Positions 1 to 8,172 are shown, numbered from the stretch's first letter. The stretch is 11,525 nt of DNA from Gemmatimonadota bacterium (GCA_030598525.1 JAUVPT010000032.1:1-11525); one strand, 5' to 3'. Program-made: numbers and translations. The notes: generated from the letters alone by a model not told the origin.

Positions 1-911
1 AATTTCTCCAGGTCGAGCGTCAGGTTCCCCTTGTCCAGGATTCGGAGCACGATCTTCTCGCCGAACAGGGTCGGCAGGGTGGACACACGGAAATCGATCA
101 CCTTGCGCCCGATCTTGATCTTGATGCGACCGTCCTGCGGAATCCGCCGTTCCGCGATGTTCAGGTCTGCCAGGATCTTCACACGCGAGATCAGGGCCGG
201 CTTCATCCGGATCGGCGGCTTCATGATCTCCTGCAGCGCACCGTCGATCCGGTACCGCACCCGGAGATCCTTCTCGTACGGCTCGATGTGGATGTCCGAG
301 GCACCGCGACGAACGGCGTCGGTGAGGAAGCCGTTGATCAGACGCACGACCGGCGCTTCCTCGACCTGGGCCTGCAGCTGCATCGTGGAGTAGACTTCCT
401 CTTCCTCCTCCACGACCTCCACGTCTTGCTCCTCGAGTTCATCGAGAAGGTCTCCCAGCCGGTCGTTCGTGACCTCGTAGTACTTGTCGACCGCCATGCG
501 CAGCGAGTACTCGCCGGCGACCACCGCGTCCACGTCGAACCGGGTGATGAACTTCAGGTCGTCGACCACACTCAGATCGGTCGGGTTGACCATGGCCACG
601 GTGAGGGTGCGCCCGACGCGCCGGAGAGGGAGGACGAGATGCTTGGCGGCGAAGTCCGCGGGCACCAACTGGAGGATTTTTGCATCTACTTCCACTTCGG
701 ACAGGTCCACGGCCGGCACGCGATACTGCCGCGACAGGAGCCGCGTGAGCTCCGTCTCGGACACGGCTCCGGCAGAGACCAGCGAGAAGCCGATTCGGGT
801 CCCCCCCTGCTGCTGCTCCTTGAGGGCCTTATCAAGCTGCTCCCGCGTGACGAGATTCTCACGCAAGAGCATTTCGCCGATCTGGCTCTGTTCCAATGAA
901 GTTGATGCCAT
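1..911 (-). CDS. pilB: Type IV pilus assembly ATPase PilB, N-terminal part (cut by left edge)
   Basis: GspE/PilB-family cytoplasmic hexameric ATPase that powers pilus extension; 303 complete codons are visible. Residues 10-70 form an MshEN/T2SSE_N-type domain with two tandem motifs of the RLGxxL...LxxxLxxQ pattern, starting at Q10 (QIGEML) and R39 (RIGFSL). An acidic linker follows (about 157-172, mostly Asp/Glu). The first half of the ATPase core then begins: APVVRLINGFLTDA (186-199), the Asp-box region ASDIHIEPYE (204-213), RYRIDGALQEI (219-229), ERRIPQDGRI (254-263) and STLPTLFGEKIVLRIL (277-292). The window ends before the Walker A loop. The start is ATG at 911-909, preceded by GGAG four bases upstream. 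The ATPase motifs fit PilB; a GspE or MshE paralogue cannot be excluded without the C-terminal half and neighbouring pilC/pilT. It is the last visible gene of a minus-strand block, 205 bp downstream of a ComEA-like gene. Confidence 0.93.
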   Translation of the reverse strand, partial: MASTSLEQSQIGEMLLRENLVTREQLDKALKEQQQGGTRIGFSLVSAGAVSETELTRLLSRQYRVPAVDLSEVEVDAKILQLVPADFAAKHLVLPLRRVGRTLTVAMVNPTDLSVVDDLKFITRFDVDAVVAGEYSLRMAVDKYYEVTNDRLGDLLDELEEQDVEVVEEEEEVYSTMQLQAQVEEAPVVRLINGFLTDAVRRGASDIHIEPYEKDLRVRYRIDGALQEIMKPPIRMKPALISRVKILADLNIAERRIPQDGRIKIKIGRKVIDFRVSTLPTLFGEKIVLRILDKGNLTLDLEK

Positions 912-1044
912 CTCGCTCCGCCGGCTCTCTATCTGTCTGGCTTCTCGGGCTCGGTCGGGACCGATCCGATCGCCAACGTGGTTCGGGCGCAACCCGCCCG
1001 CGGCGTTCGGAGTCGAGCAAGCGCCGTGCCCGGTGTAGATCTCA

Positions 1045-1066
1045 CGCCACACCCCGGGGCGTGGCG
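1045..1066 (-). terminator. Candidate hairpin between the ComEA-like gene and pilB
   Basis: A 22-base inverted repeat lies 51 bases downstream of the HhH gene stop, inside the 205-bp gap before pilB. Read on the minus strand, CGCCACG pairs with UGUGGCG (one G-U wobble) and the four C pair toward the four G in the centre, so a realistic structure is about nine pairs with a CCGG loop. On the plus strand the wobble becomes an A/C mismatch, so the structure is better as a minus-strand transcript. No U-tract follows, so it is not a textbook intrinsic terminator. It may attenuate or stabilise the upstream mRNA. Apart from this hairpin and the SD-like GGAG before pilB, I see nothing in the 912-1116 gap; no -10/-35 pair for pilB is convincing. 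Confidence 0.35.
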
Positions 1067-1116
1067 CGGAGGCGCGGAAGTGCCTTAGATTCGAGCGACA
1101 GCGGCGTTTCCTCCGC

Positions 1117-1785
1117 TCAGAATCGCACCTGGGCGCTGATTCGTCGAAGGACCACCGGCCCGATTCCCGGCACGCGAAGCAGATCCTCAGGATGCTTGAA
1201 GGGCCCGAGACGCTGCCTGGACGCGACGATACGGGCGGCGAGCGCCGGTCCGATTCCCGTGATTTGCTCCAGTTCCTTGATTTGTGCCCGATTCACGTCC
1301 ACGAGTGACGCGGACGCTCCAACTGGCGGGAAATCCGGGGTGGAAAGGCGGAAAGCGGGCGTGAAGCCGAAGGCCAGGTGAGGCGTCAGCGCCTCCACGG
1401 TGCGGAGCCCGATCCCCGGCACGCGGGCCAGGTCCCTGGGACCCCGGAAGGCCCCCCCCGAAACCCGCTCTTTCACGATCGCCTGCGCCCGGGCTGGACC
1501 TACGCCCGGAAGCCGGCGCAACTCGGTCACCCCGGCCGAGTTGGGATCGAGTCTTTCGTCCGGACCCAGGGGGCGCGCGGCCAGCTCTTCCTCGGCCACC
1601 CCTTTGGAGACCTGCCGCCGGGTGGCGGAGAGGCTCCGGGCGGGCCGGCCATCAAGCGTGCTGCCTTCGGTCCACGAGAAGTCGTCGGGCTTCGGGCCGA
1701 AGCCCAGCCGCGCGGCCGCCCCCAGCAGCAGCAGCCCGGTGGCCAGAAACAGGGAGCGCAGCTCCGTTCCGTTGAAGTACGTCAT
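1117..1785 (-). CDS. Membrane-anchored protein with tandem ComEA-type helix-hairpin-helix domains
   Basis: A 222-residue protein. Residues 10-28 (RSLFLATGLLLLGAAARLG) are one hydrophobic segment after a short N-terminus, best read as an uncleaved anchor or signal placing the rest outside the cytoplasm. Two copies of a double HhH unit follow. Unit one (about 78-137) has LPGVGPARAQAI (92-103) and VPGIGLRTVEAL (122-133). Unit two (about 160-220) has ITGIGPALAARI (175-186) and VPGIGPVVLRRI (205-216). Each unit opens with the ComEA-like signature D-x-N (LDPNSA, VDVNRA). In the family these units bind DNA without sequence specificity; ComEA is the periplasmic DNA receptor in natural transformation. 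Classical ComEA has one such unit, so duplication is unusual. The ATG at 1785 is chosen over an upstream in-frame ATG at 1824 because a near-ideal Shine-Dalgarno lies just before it. It starts 54 bp after the sprA stop, so cotranscription is likely. The competence role is inferred; other HhH envelope proteins exist. Confidence 0.85.
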   Translation of the reverse strand: MTYFNGTELRSLFLATGLLLLGAAARLGFGPKPDDFSWTEGSTLDGRPARSLSATRRQVSKGVAEEELAARPLGPDERLDPNSAGVTELRRLPGVGPARAQAIVKERVSGGAFRGPRDLARVPGIGLRTVEALTPHLAFGFTPAFRLSTPDFPPVGASASLVDVNRAQIKELEQITGIGPALAARIVASRQRLGPFKHPEDLLRVPGIGPVVLRRISAQVRF

Positions 1786-1788
1786 GCG

Positions 1789-1798
1789 TCCTCCTCCC
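1789..1798 (-). promoter_or_regulatory. Strong Shine-Dalgarno of the HhH gene
   Basis: On the minus strand the bases read GGGAGGAGGA, followed by CGC and the ATG at 1785. This anti-16S match, with 4-7 bases of spacing depending on which GGAGG/GGGAGG is used, decides the start codon in favour of residue 14 of the longer open frame. Confidence 0.8.
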
Positions 1799-1839
1799 GG
1801 CCGCGATATGCGGCGTGGTCTCAACGGGAGGTGAACACG

Positions 1840-4800
1840 TCAACGAGTGAACTGGGTCTGGCCTTCGCTGGCACGGAAGAAGAACCGGCCGAAGATGTTG
1901 AAGTTGAGCTGGTTGGACGCTTGCTGCCGGCCAACCCCACTGGAGCGTCCGACCCAGGACAGCTGTATGCCCAGCGAATACCCCGTGAAATCGGTGTCCA
2001 GCGCGAACGCAGCGTTCTGCGTAGTCTGGTCCGTGTGTGTCGTGCAGTCATCTCGGAAGGTCTGGTCCACGTCCCCGAAGCCCGAGCCGCCGAGGGCCCG
2101 GCAGTCGGAGTTCCCGTTAGTGGAGTAGTCCAACGAAACGCGCACGTCGTTCTTCACGAACGGGATGAATCCGGGGGGTGGGAGAAAACCCGACAGGCGA
2201 ATGGAATGAGATGCTCGGTCCGTCTGGCTCAGCCCCGTGGCATCGAGTCTCTCGGACGCCGTATTGTCAAAGTCATACGTGATGTTGAACCCATTCATCA
2301 GGATGAAGACCAGTCCGATCGATCGGATCGTCCGCTCGCTCCCCCTGTCCTGGCCGGTCGTCGTACTCGTGTTGGTCGCCCGCGTCCGCCAGCCCCCGGT
2401 CACGTTGATGTCCCGCAGGTACTTGTCCAGGAGTCCGGGGATCGGAACGCTGCGCCAACGGACCCCGAGCGTCGGCCATTCGCGGTCGACCACACGACGC
2501 TCACTCAGGGCGGTGATGGTCAGCCGGTCGGACGAACTGTACCCCACATCGAAGTCGAGCCCGAGTGGGAACAGGTACCCTCCATCGACCGACCACGAGC
2601 GCGTGTCGCCCGCGGCGGAAGCCGTATCCGAGCCCATCACGCGCATGCTGTTGAATCCCGTCAGCACCAGCTGGTCCCACACCGTCGGGGACAGATCCCG
2701 GCGGTCGTAGGTCGAGTTGACCCCCTTTCGCCAATCGATGCGCACGGGAGTCAGCCGGTCCCAGAACGCCCTCAAGCTGCGCGCCATACCGGTGGTTTCC
2801 GGCCCCCCCGCGATTCCGAAAGCCGAGAGGAACTGGTCGGGTCGAACTTCGAATCGGAAGTTCAGGTCACGCTGCATCGCGAGGTCGCGTACCAGTGTCG
2901 TGTCACCGGACAGGTCCTGTATGTACGAGACGTTCCGGTTCGTACCGTAGTCCGTGTTCATCGCGAAATCAGTATCGAACCAGCTCGCCAGTCGTGGCCG
3001 CCAGGTGAGGTCCGTCCGAACGTTGCGGTTGGTTTCCCATCCGACATCCATTCCAAGGAACGTGCGCGACGCCCGCTCCAGCTCCGCCTGGCCAGCCGGC
3101 CGGGACGCCCTCAGCGTCGGAGCTACGAGGTCGCGCGCGGACTGGAAGTCGAATCCCCACACGATCGAAGGGAACGGTTGGATCTGAAACCCCGTTCGCG
3201 GACGGAGGACGTACTGGAGGTCTACCGTGGGGATCACCTCACCGTCCGTTGCCTGAAACGTGCTGGTCTGGAATCGCTTCCTGGAATCCTCGGACTTCGT
3301 GAGTGCGGCACCCAGGCTGACCTGGCGGGGGGTCCACCGGAATCGCATGCCCTTGAAGTTCTGCATCAGGACGCTCTGCGAAACGAAACCTGGCAGGGCA
3401 TCGATCGCCGAGCGCACGAACCCTGGAATCAGCGGGAAGGACTTGTCGATCACCTGTTGCGACCAGCCACCGGTGGCGCCCCAGCTCGTACCCTTCGCCT
3501 CGGTCAGCGTAGCCGCCGTCGTGGCACTTCGTGACGTGTATCCGAGCCGGAGCCCGTCAATCGTGGCCCTGAGCAGCGGACTTCCGGAGCGATTCTGCTT
3601 CGAGAGCGCAACGTTCCACCGCGTTTCCGAGAAGCCTCCGGTACGCAAATTCTCGAGGGGGGCCGTGAGGACGTCCGTCTGCGGCAGGAAGAACGGGTCC
3701 TCTGCATCCGATACGTAAGCGAACCCGACCGGCATGACGAGTCCCCACGAATCCGGCAGGAACTTGCCGGCCTGCAGGGTGGCACGACCCCCGTAGTCGA
3801 CCTGCCGAACGAACGAGGGTGTCTCACCGAGCTGTCGGAAGAACGGGTTCACCGTGTTCACGTTGGCCTGCAGGGAAAACACATCCGCCAGGTCGACCTG
3901 GAGATTCGCCAGGGCCGCAACGCCGTTCTGGTCCGGGGCCTCATCCAATCGCAAGTCGTTCACCCACACCTCACCGGGCCCCGCGTCCACCGTCCCCACG
4001 TTCTCGATCCCCAGCGCCATCTCGCGAATTGCCGAGAGGTTCGGGGCCCGGGACCGATCATTGATCACCAGGGCCAGCGTGCTGTCGCCGTCGGCCAATA
4101 CGTCCACGTCCCAAAGAACGAACGTCGTGTCGCCCGGCAGATTCGACCCGTTCGCATTGATCAGGCGCTCCGCCTCCGCCCGAAGCGCCAGGAGCCGGTC
4201 GAAGTCGATGAAGTCCTCGGGCAACCAGTCCGCACGGGTGGGCTGCTGAGGCGAGTCCCGGAGGGGGACTCGGTACAGGTAGAAGTTGTTGGAGTCAAAA
4301 CCCATTCGAATGAAGAAGCGGAGGCTGCCTCCAGGCCCCCAGTCGGCCCCCTGAGCCAGGCTCCAGGCTCGCATGCGCCCGTAGGGCAGAAAGTCCCGGG
4401 ACCGATCCGTGAACTTCCGGTACACCTCGACCCTCTCGCCCACCGGGATGTCGGAGAAGGCTATCCGCAGGGCCTGCTCGTTGATCGCGGCGCTGGATAG
4501 ATTCAACTCGTCGGTCTTGTCCGCCTCCTGGTCGAAGATCCCAGGCGGCGAAACGTAGAACCGGTCCACGGTCGAGATCGGGCCGACCGAGACCTGCGCG
4601 GCGGTCCCGGGCGTGTCCCCGATCGGTCCGTTGACGCTTCCGCTCCCCGCTCGCTTGAGCCAGGGCGAACCCGTGAACTGCATCCGGCTCAGCAGGACCC
4701 GGGTCGTGACCGCGCTGGTCAGGGTGATCCGCACGTGCTTCACGTTCTGCTGTTCGTTGCCGGACGCGTTCTCCTGCAGATCCGGGAGCCGCAGAGGCAA

Positions 4801-7800
4801 CCGGTACAGGTTGAATTCGAACTCGCCCCCCGTCGGCCGGTTCAGGTACCTCGACGGCCGGGTGAGCGGAACGATGTATCGGAAGTAACGTTCGTCCGTG
4901 TTCAGGAAGTTGTCGCGGTTCAGGTCCTCGCTGTCCTCGAGGCCGTTGTTGTTCGTGCAGTTCGCGCGCGGATCCCCAAGCGGCCAGGCCGACGCGTTGG
5001 GCTCCGACCGGCACCCCGTGCCCCACAGACCCGTGTCGTCCTGGTTCCCCCAGACCCCGACGATCGGATCGACCTCCTGGTCCAGGTTTCCGATGCCGGA
5101 CAGGTTGCCGAGTGAATCAGCGACGAAAGCGTCCTCGTTGATCGTGCCGATGTCGACGATCAGGGCCAGGCTCTCGTCGGTGTTGCCGACCGTGGACGCG
5201 TAGAACTCCAGGAACTCGCTCGTCGTCAGGTCGATCCCCGTCTGTGACAGCACGGTGGTCATCGAGAACCAGCCCGGCTCGGTGTCCGGAGGTTCCGACG
5301 CACTGATCCACAACACCGTCTCCCGGGTTCCAGCGTTGAGTACCGTGAGCTGAGGATCGATCTGATTGACGAGCAGCGAGCCACGCAGGGTCCCGTTCTC
5401 ATCCCATTGTGACTGCCAGACGGTGGTCAGCTGATTGTCGAGGCCCGGCACGGGGGGGAGGAAGCCGTCGCTGACATCGGCGCGGCCCACCAGTGACCCA
5501 TTGCGCCAGGCACGTGTCGTCAGGCCGAGCCGGATACCGTCTCCGACCTCGAAGTCCTCCACCCAGGTCGTGCCGATCCGATTCGTGGTCGGACTCGAGG
5601 CTGCCAACTCTCCCGAGAACCTCACGCGCGACGCCCGGTCCGTACGGATACCGGGCAGAGTGTTCACGAAGTTGTCGAGGGCGCGTGAGGGGAAGTCGAA
5701 ATTCGCCACCGCGCCGCCGATGGTCGACCCGCTCGGTTCGAGACCGATCTCAGGCCGCGTGAGGACGGTTCCCTCCTTCTGAAACATCCCGACCATTCCG
5801 ATCGTGCCGTGCTCGCCCAGCTTATACTCGCCGGTAAATCCGAGAATGCTCTTCGTCCCCACCTGGAACAGTGGCTTCTGCTCGAACCGGACCGCCAGCT
5901 CCGGGTTCTCGGCCCCGGCGAACAGGTCTCCCGGACGGAGCAGCGTGAGCGGTCCGATGTCGTAGTCGATCGTGTAGTCCTCGCCGGCCGTCAGGTCCCT
6001 GCCGTTCAGCGTCACACGCTCACTTCCCCGGCGAATGCCGATGGCTCCCAGAGAGAAGGAGCTTTGTGCCTGCGAGCTGCGCGCACGGTACTCGAGGTTG
6101 AGTCGGTACAGGAAAGCCGTCTCGCGATTCTGATCCAGGGACTCGTCGTAGATTGCGGCGTTCTTGTCCGAGTCCACGAGCGGAAACGGTTGACCCTGCA
6201 GAGCCGGGACCCGGTCGTCCTGGATGGGGGGAGGCGTCTTGAACGGCTCTTGCGCCTTGAACACCAGGTACACGCCCGTGAGCACGTTCGTCCCCGCGAA
6301 CTCACCGCTCGAGCTCGGACGCCAGATCCGGCCGTCGTCCAGTTTGTCGTCCCGGGGCTGGTCGTCCAGGCCGAATATCTCGAGAAACGCATACTCGGTC
6401 TGATCGGCCGTGCGCACGACCGGACCCGACTCGACCGGGCCCTGCGACAGCACGAGCTTCACGCTGCCCCATTCCACGTCATTCGAACTGGAGATGCGGT
6501 AGATGTTGTGCATCTCACGGTCCCAGGTCACACCCCCCGGACGGTGAGTCTCGGCGTCCTTGAACAGCTCCAGGACCGGAAGCTCACCGGTACCCGTGTT
6601 GGTCACGTTGCGGAAGATGTCCTCCGCGTTGAAGTCGCCGATCGTGTCTCCACTCACGGCGATGTACGTTCCCGCCAGGGCCTCGGCGCGTTGAATGCGA
6701 GATCGAATCGCGACCCACAGGCCACTGCGGTGAACGATGTATTCTTCTCCCTCCACGAGCGGCCGGTAGAATCCGAGGAATTGAACGCTGTCCGGTACCG
6801 TGGGGTCGTCCTCCAGGGCAGAACGCATGGCCAGGCCCCGGGCCTGGATGATCCCTTCCTGGACGTTCTGTTGCTGACCCCCGGCTGCGACCTCATGACG
6901 GTAGAGCTTCACGGAGGACGACGGACGAAGGTTGGCTGCCACCTCCGTGCCCTCGAGCGCCAGGATGTCGATGTAGGGATACCCCTCGATCTGGCGAGGG
7001 TCGACCAGAAAGAAATACTGCCCCGTCTGGTACGCGGCGTCGTCCAGGTTGGCCTCGAAGTCCTGGAGAACGGAACTCTCGCCGCCCGCCCCTCCCACGT
7101 CGAGGGTGATGTTCCGGTCGAGCACGTTGCCGTCCTGCTCGGCCAGGACGCCCCGCAGGGTCAGGGGGCCCAGGCGGGCGTCGGTGCGAAACCCGAAGTT
7201 GCCGGCCGGAATGCCGCGTGAGAGGAACTGAGAGCGAGGAAGGGGCAGCGTAACCTGTCCTACCTCGGCGAACTCGAGGATCTCGCCCGGCTTGCCCTCG
7301 TAGTAAACGTTCAGATCGTTCATCGCGTTGAATTCACGCGTCTGATCGAAATCGACGTTCACGTGGAACCGTTCTGAGATCGTCCCGCGGACCAGCGCCC
7401 GGAGCTGGAATTCGGGAGTGACCGTGGGGACCGCTCCCGCGTTGCATTTCTGGCCCACGTTGATGGTGCACGGATCGAAGCTCTGCCACCGGTTGTTCAA
7501 CTGCCCGCTGCCATCCAGCTCCATCTCGATGTCCGCGTATTTCTCGAGCACATCCGGCAGGATGTCGATCCGCTGCTCCTGCACCACCCGCTGAAGCAGT
7601 GAGTCGGTGGCCGCCGGCTGCGCTTCCGAAAGGAAACGACGACGGCTGAACCCGTCGGGAAGCTTGTCCACCGAGAGTCCGAGCCAGGCGAGCGTGTCCG
7701 CCCGAGCCGCCAGCGCCTGGTCCATCGCGGCCCCTTCGTAATCCAACCACCTGCGGGCGCTCGTCCACCGGTATCGCACGAGTTCCGAGCCGTAGGCGTC

Positions 7801-8163
7801 GAGGACCCTGTCGAGGCGAGTGTCCCACGGGTACGGAAGGGTGGTCATCCCGAGGCGAAGTCCATCTGGCCGGCGCTGCTGGGGTGGAACGGTGTCGGCG
7901 GCTACCGGGTCGGCGGCGGCGGAATCAAGCGCCGCCGGGTCGGCGATCAGGGTGTCGGCGACTGCCGGATCCACGGCTACGAAATCGGCCGGCGGCACCG
8001 TGTCGGATACAGCAGGGACCGGTGGACCGCCCACTTCCTGTCCGGAAAGGGCCCGGGCCCAGAAGACCGAGAGCGCGAGCAGGACCAGTGGCATGGCCAC
8101 TCTGTGCCGACGCGGCCTCGACGCGCCGGGCCTTCGTCGGAACGAGACGCTGAGCCAGGACAT
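1840..8163 (-). CDS. sprA: SprA/Sov-family outer-membrane translocon homolog (type IX secretion)
   Basis: A 2107-residue protein; SprA in Flavobacterium is about 2400. In the family it forms a very large outer-membrane beta-barrel through which type IX substrates leave the periplasm. Visible features: a signal peptide (basic 9-21, hydrophobic 24-39, likely cleavage near 40-42); a low-complexity Asp/Ala/Pro linker (about 47-96); the first SprA_N-like region (about 245-345) with the signature VGQVTLPLPRSQFLSRG (301-317); a GEDYTIDYDIGPLTLLRPGD segment; an EF-hand-like loop (1080-1091); a second SprA_N-like stretch with VKHVRITLTSAVTTRVLLSR, FYVSPPGIFDQE, NEQALRIAF, FIRMGFDSNNFYLYRVPL and GEVWVNDLRLDE, all recognisable SprA family blocks; then a long beta-strand-rich C-terminus ending in aromatic/Arg residues, as expected of a barrel. 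The six cysteines occur as three close pairs. Start: ATG at 8163 (an in-frame ATG lies further upstream at 8265, and another at 8094); there is no Shine-Dalgarno, but a -10 box sits 9 bases upstream. It lies downstream of a TonB-like gene. No PorV, GldKLMN or type IX C-terminal sorting domain is visible here. Confidence 0.92.
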   Translation of the reverse strand: MSWLSVSFRRRPGASRPRRHRVAMPLVLLALSVFWARALSGQEVGGPPVPAVSDTVPPADFVAVDPAVADTLIADPAALDSAAADPVAADTVPPQQRRPDGLRLGMTTLPYPWDTRLDRVLDAYGSELVRYRWTSARRWLDYEGAAMDQALAARADTLAWLGLSVDKLPDGFSRRRFLSEAQPAATDSLLQRVVQEQRIDILPDVLEKYADIEMELDGSGQLNNRWQSFDPCTINVGQKCNAGAVPTVTPEFQLRALVRGTISERFHVNVDFDQTREFNAMNDLNVYYEGKPGEILEFAEVGQVTLPLPRSQFLSRGIPAGNFGFRTDARLGPLTLRGVLAEQDGNVLDRNITLDVGGAGGESSVLQDFEANLDDAAYQTGQYFFLVDPRQIEGYPYIDILALEGTEVAANLRPSSSVKLYRHEVAAGGQQQNVQEGIIQARGLAMRSALEDDPTVPDSVQFLGFYRPLVEGEEYIVHRSGLWVAIRSRIQRAEALAGTYIAVSGDTIGDFNAEDIFRNVTNTGTGELPVLELFKDAETHRPGGVTWDREMHNIYRISSSNDVEWGSVKLVLSQGPVESGPVVRTADQTEYAFLEIFGLDDQPRDDKLDDGRIWRPSSSGEFAGTNVLTGVYLVFKAQEPFKTPPPIQDDRVPALQGQPFPLVDSDKNAAIYDESLDQNRETAFLYRLNLEYRARSSQAQSSFSLGAIGIRRGSERVTLNGRDLTAGEDYTIDYDIGPLTLLRPGDLFAGAENPELAVRFEQKPLFQVGTKSILGFTGEYKLGEHGTIGMVGMFQKEGTVLTRPEIGLEPSGSTIGGAVANFDFPSRALDNFVNTLPGIRTDRASRVRFSGELAASSPTTNRIGTTWVEDFEVGDGIRLGLTTRAWRNGSLVGRADVSDGFLPPVPGLDNQLTTVWQSQWDENGTLRGSLLVNQIDPQLTVLNAGTRETVLWISASEPPDTEPGWFSMTTVLSQTGIDLTTSEFLEFYASTVGNTDESLALIVDIGTINEDAFVADSLGNLSGIGNLDQEVDPIVGVWGNQDDTGLWGTGCRSEPNASAWPLGDPRANCTNNNGLEDSEDLNRDNFLNTDERYFRYIVPLTRPSRYLNRPTGGEFEFNLYRLPLRLPDLQENASGNEQQNVKHVRITLTSAVTTRVLLSRMQFTGSPWLKRAGSGSVNGPIGDTPGTAAQVSVGPISTVDRFYVSPPGIFDQEADKTDELNLSSAAINEQALRIAFSDIPVGERVEVYRKFTDRSRDFLPYGRMRAWSLAQGADWGPGGSLRFFIRMGFDSNNFYLYRVPLRDSPQQPTRADWLPEDFIDFDRLLALRAEAERLINANGSNLPGDTTFVLWDVDVLADGDSTLALVINDRSRAPNLSAIREMALGIENVGTVDAGPGEVWVNDLRLDEAPDQNGVAALANLQVDLADVFSLQANVNTVNPFFRQLGETPSFVRQVDYGGRATLQAGKFLPDSWGLVMPVGFAYVSDAEDPFFLPQTDVLTAPLENLRTGGFSETRWNVALSKQNRSGSPLLRATIDGLRLGYTSRSATTAATLTEAKGTSWGATGGWSQQVIDKSFPLIPGFVRSAIDALPGFVSQSVLMQNFKGMRFRWTPRQVSLGAALTKSEDSRKRFQTSTFQATDGEVIPTVDLQYVLRPRTGFQIQPFPSIVWGFDFQSARDLVAPTLRASRPAGQAELERASRTFLGMDVGWETNRNVRTDLTWRPRLASWFDTDFAMNTDYGTNRNVSYIQDLSGDTTLVRDLAMQRDLNFRFEVRPDQFLSAFGIAGGPETTGMARSLRAFWDRLTPVRIDWRKGVNSTYDRRDLSPTVWDQLVLTGFNSMRVMGSDTASAAGDTRSWSVDGGYLFPLGLDFDVGYSSSDRLTITALSERRVVDREWPTLGVRWRSVPIPGLLDKYLRDINVTGGWRTRATNTSTTTGQDRGSERTIRSIGLVFILMNGFNITYDFDNTASERLDATGLSQTDRASHSIRLSGFLPPPGFIPFVKNDVRVSLDYSTNGNSDCRALGGSGFGDVDQTFRDDCTTHTDQTTQNAAFALDTDFTGYSLGIQLSWVGRSSGVGRQQASNQLNFNIFGRFFFRASEGQTQFTR
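4891..4926 (-). other. EF-hand-like calcium-binding loop inside the SprA homolog
   Basis: Residues 1080-1091 read DLNRDNFLNTDE. Mapped on the 12-position EF-hand loop they give D1, N3, D5, N9 and E12, with the hydrophobic L at position 8. Position 6, usually Gly, is Asn, as can occur in dockerin-like loops. It lies after a Cys pair and just before the YFRYIVPL strand of the second SprA_N-like region. The residue pattern is seen directly; metal binding is inferred. Confidence 0.55.
7885..7974 (-). repeat. Three tandem 30-bp units encoding degenerate decapeptides in the SprA homolog
   Basis: Residues 64-93 consist of three 10-residue units: VDPAVADTLI, ADPAALDSAA and ADPVAADTVP. They share the pattern [VA]DP[AV]-x-[AL]-D-[TS]. 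At the DNA level, GGTGTCGGCG recurs on the plus strand at 7891 and 7951, followed each time by similar bases (17 of 20 match), 60 bases or two units apart. The repeats form the acidic, Pro/Ala-rich linker directly after the signal peptide, probably a flexible periplasmic or surface tether. Other Asp/Pro/Val-rich sequence flanks them. Confidence 0.7.
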
Positions 8164-8172
8164 GGACGGCGT

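Noticed and set aside
288..899. 203-codon plus-strand open frame opposite pilB
   Set aside because: Mirror of the acidic and Val/Leu-rich PilB coding strand; no independent motif.
1800..1814. Small hairpin GCCGC-GATAT-GCGGC just upstream of the HhH gene ribosome-binding site
   Set aside because: Only five base pairs and no U-tract; expected by chance in such GC-rich DNA, and it does not cover the Shine-Dalgarno core.
1378..3534. 718-codon open frame on the plus strand opposite sprA and the HhH gene
   Set aside because: It is antisense to two genes with clear family motifs. Its product is Arg/Pro/Gly/His-rich without motifs, as expected of a GC-driven shadow frame.
5809..7221. 470-codon plus-strand open frame inside sprA
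   Set aside because: Entirely antisense to a conserved part of the SprA homolog, with Arg/Leu/Val-rich sequence, no recognisable domain and no ribosome-binding site I find convincing.
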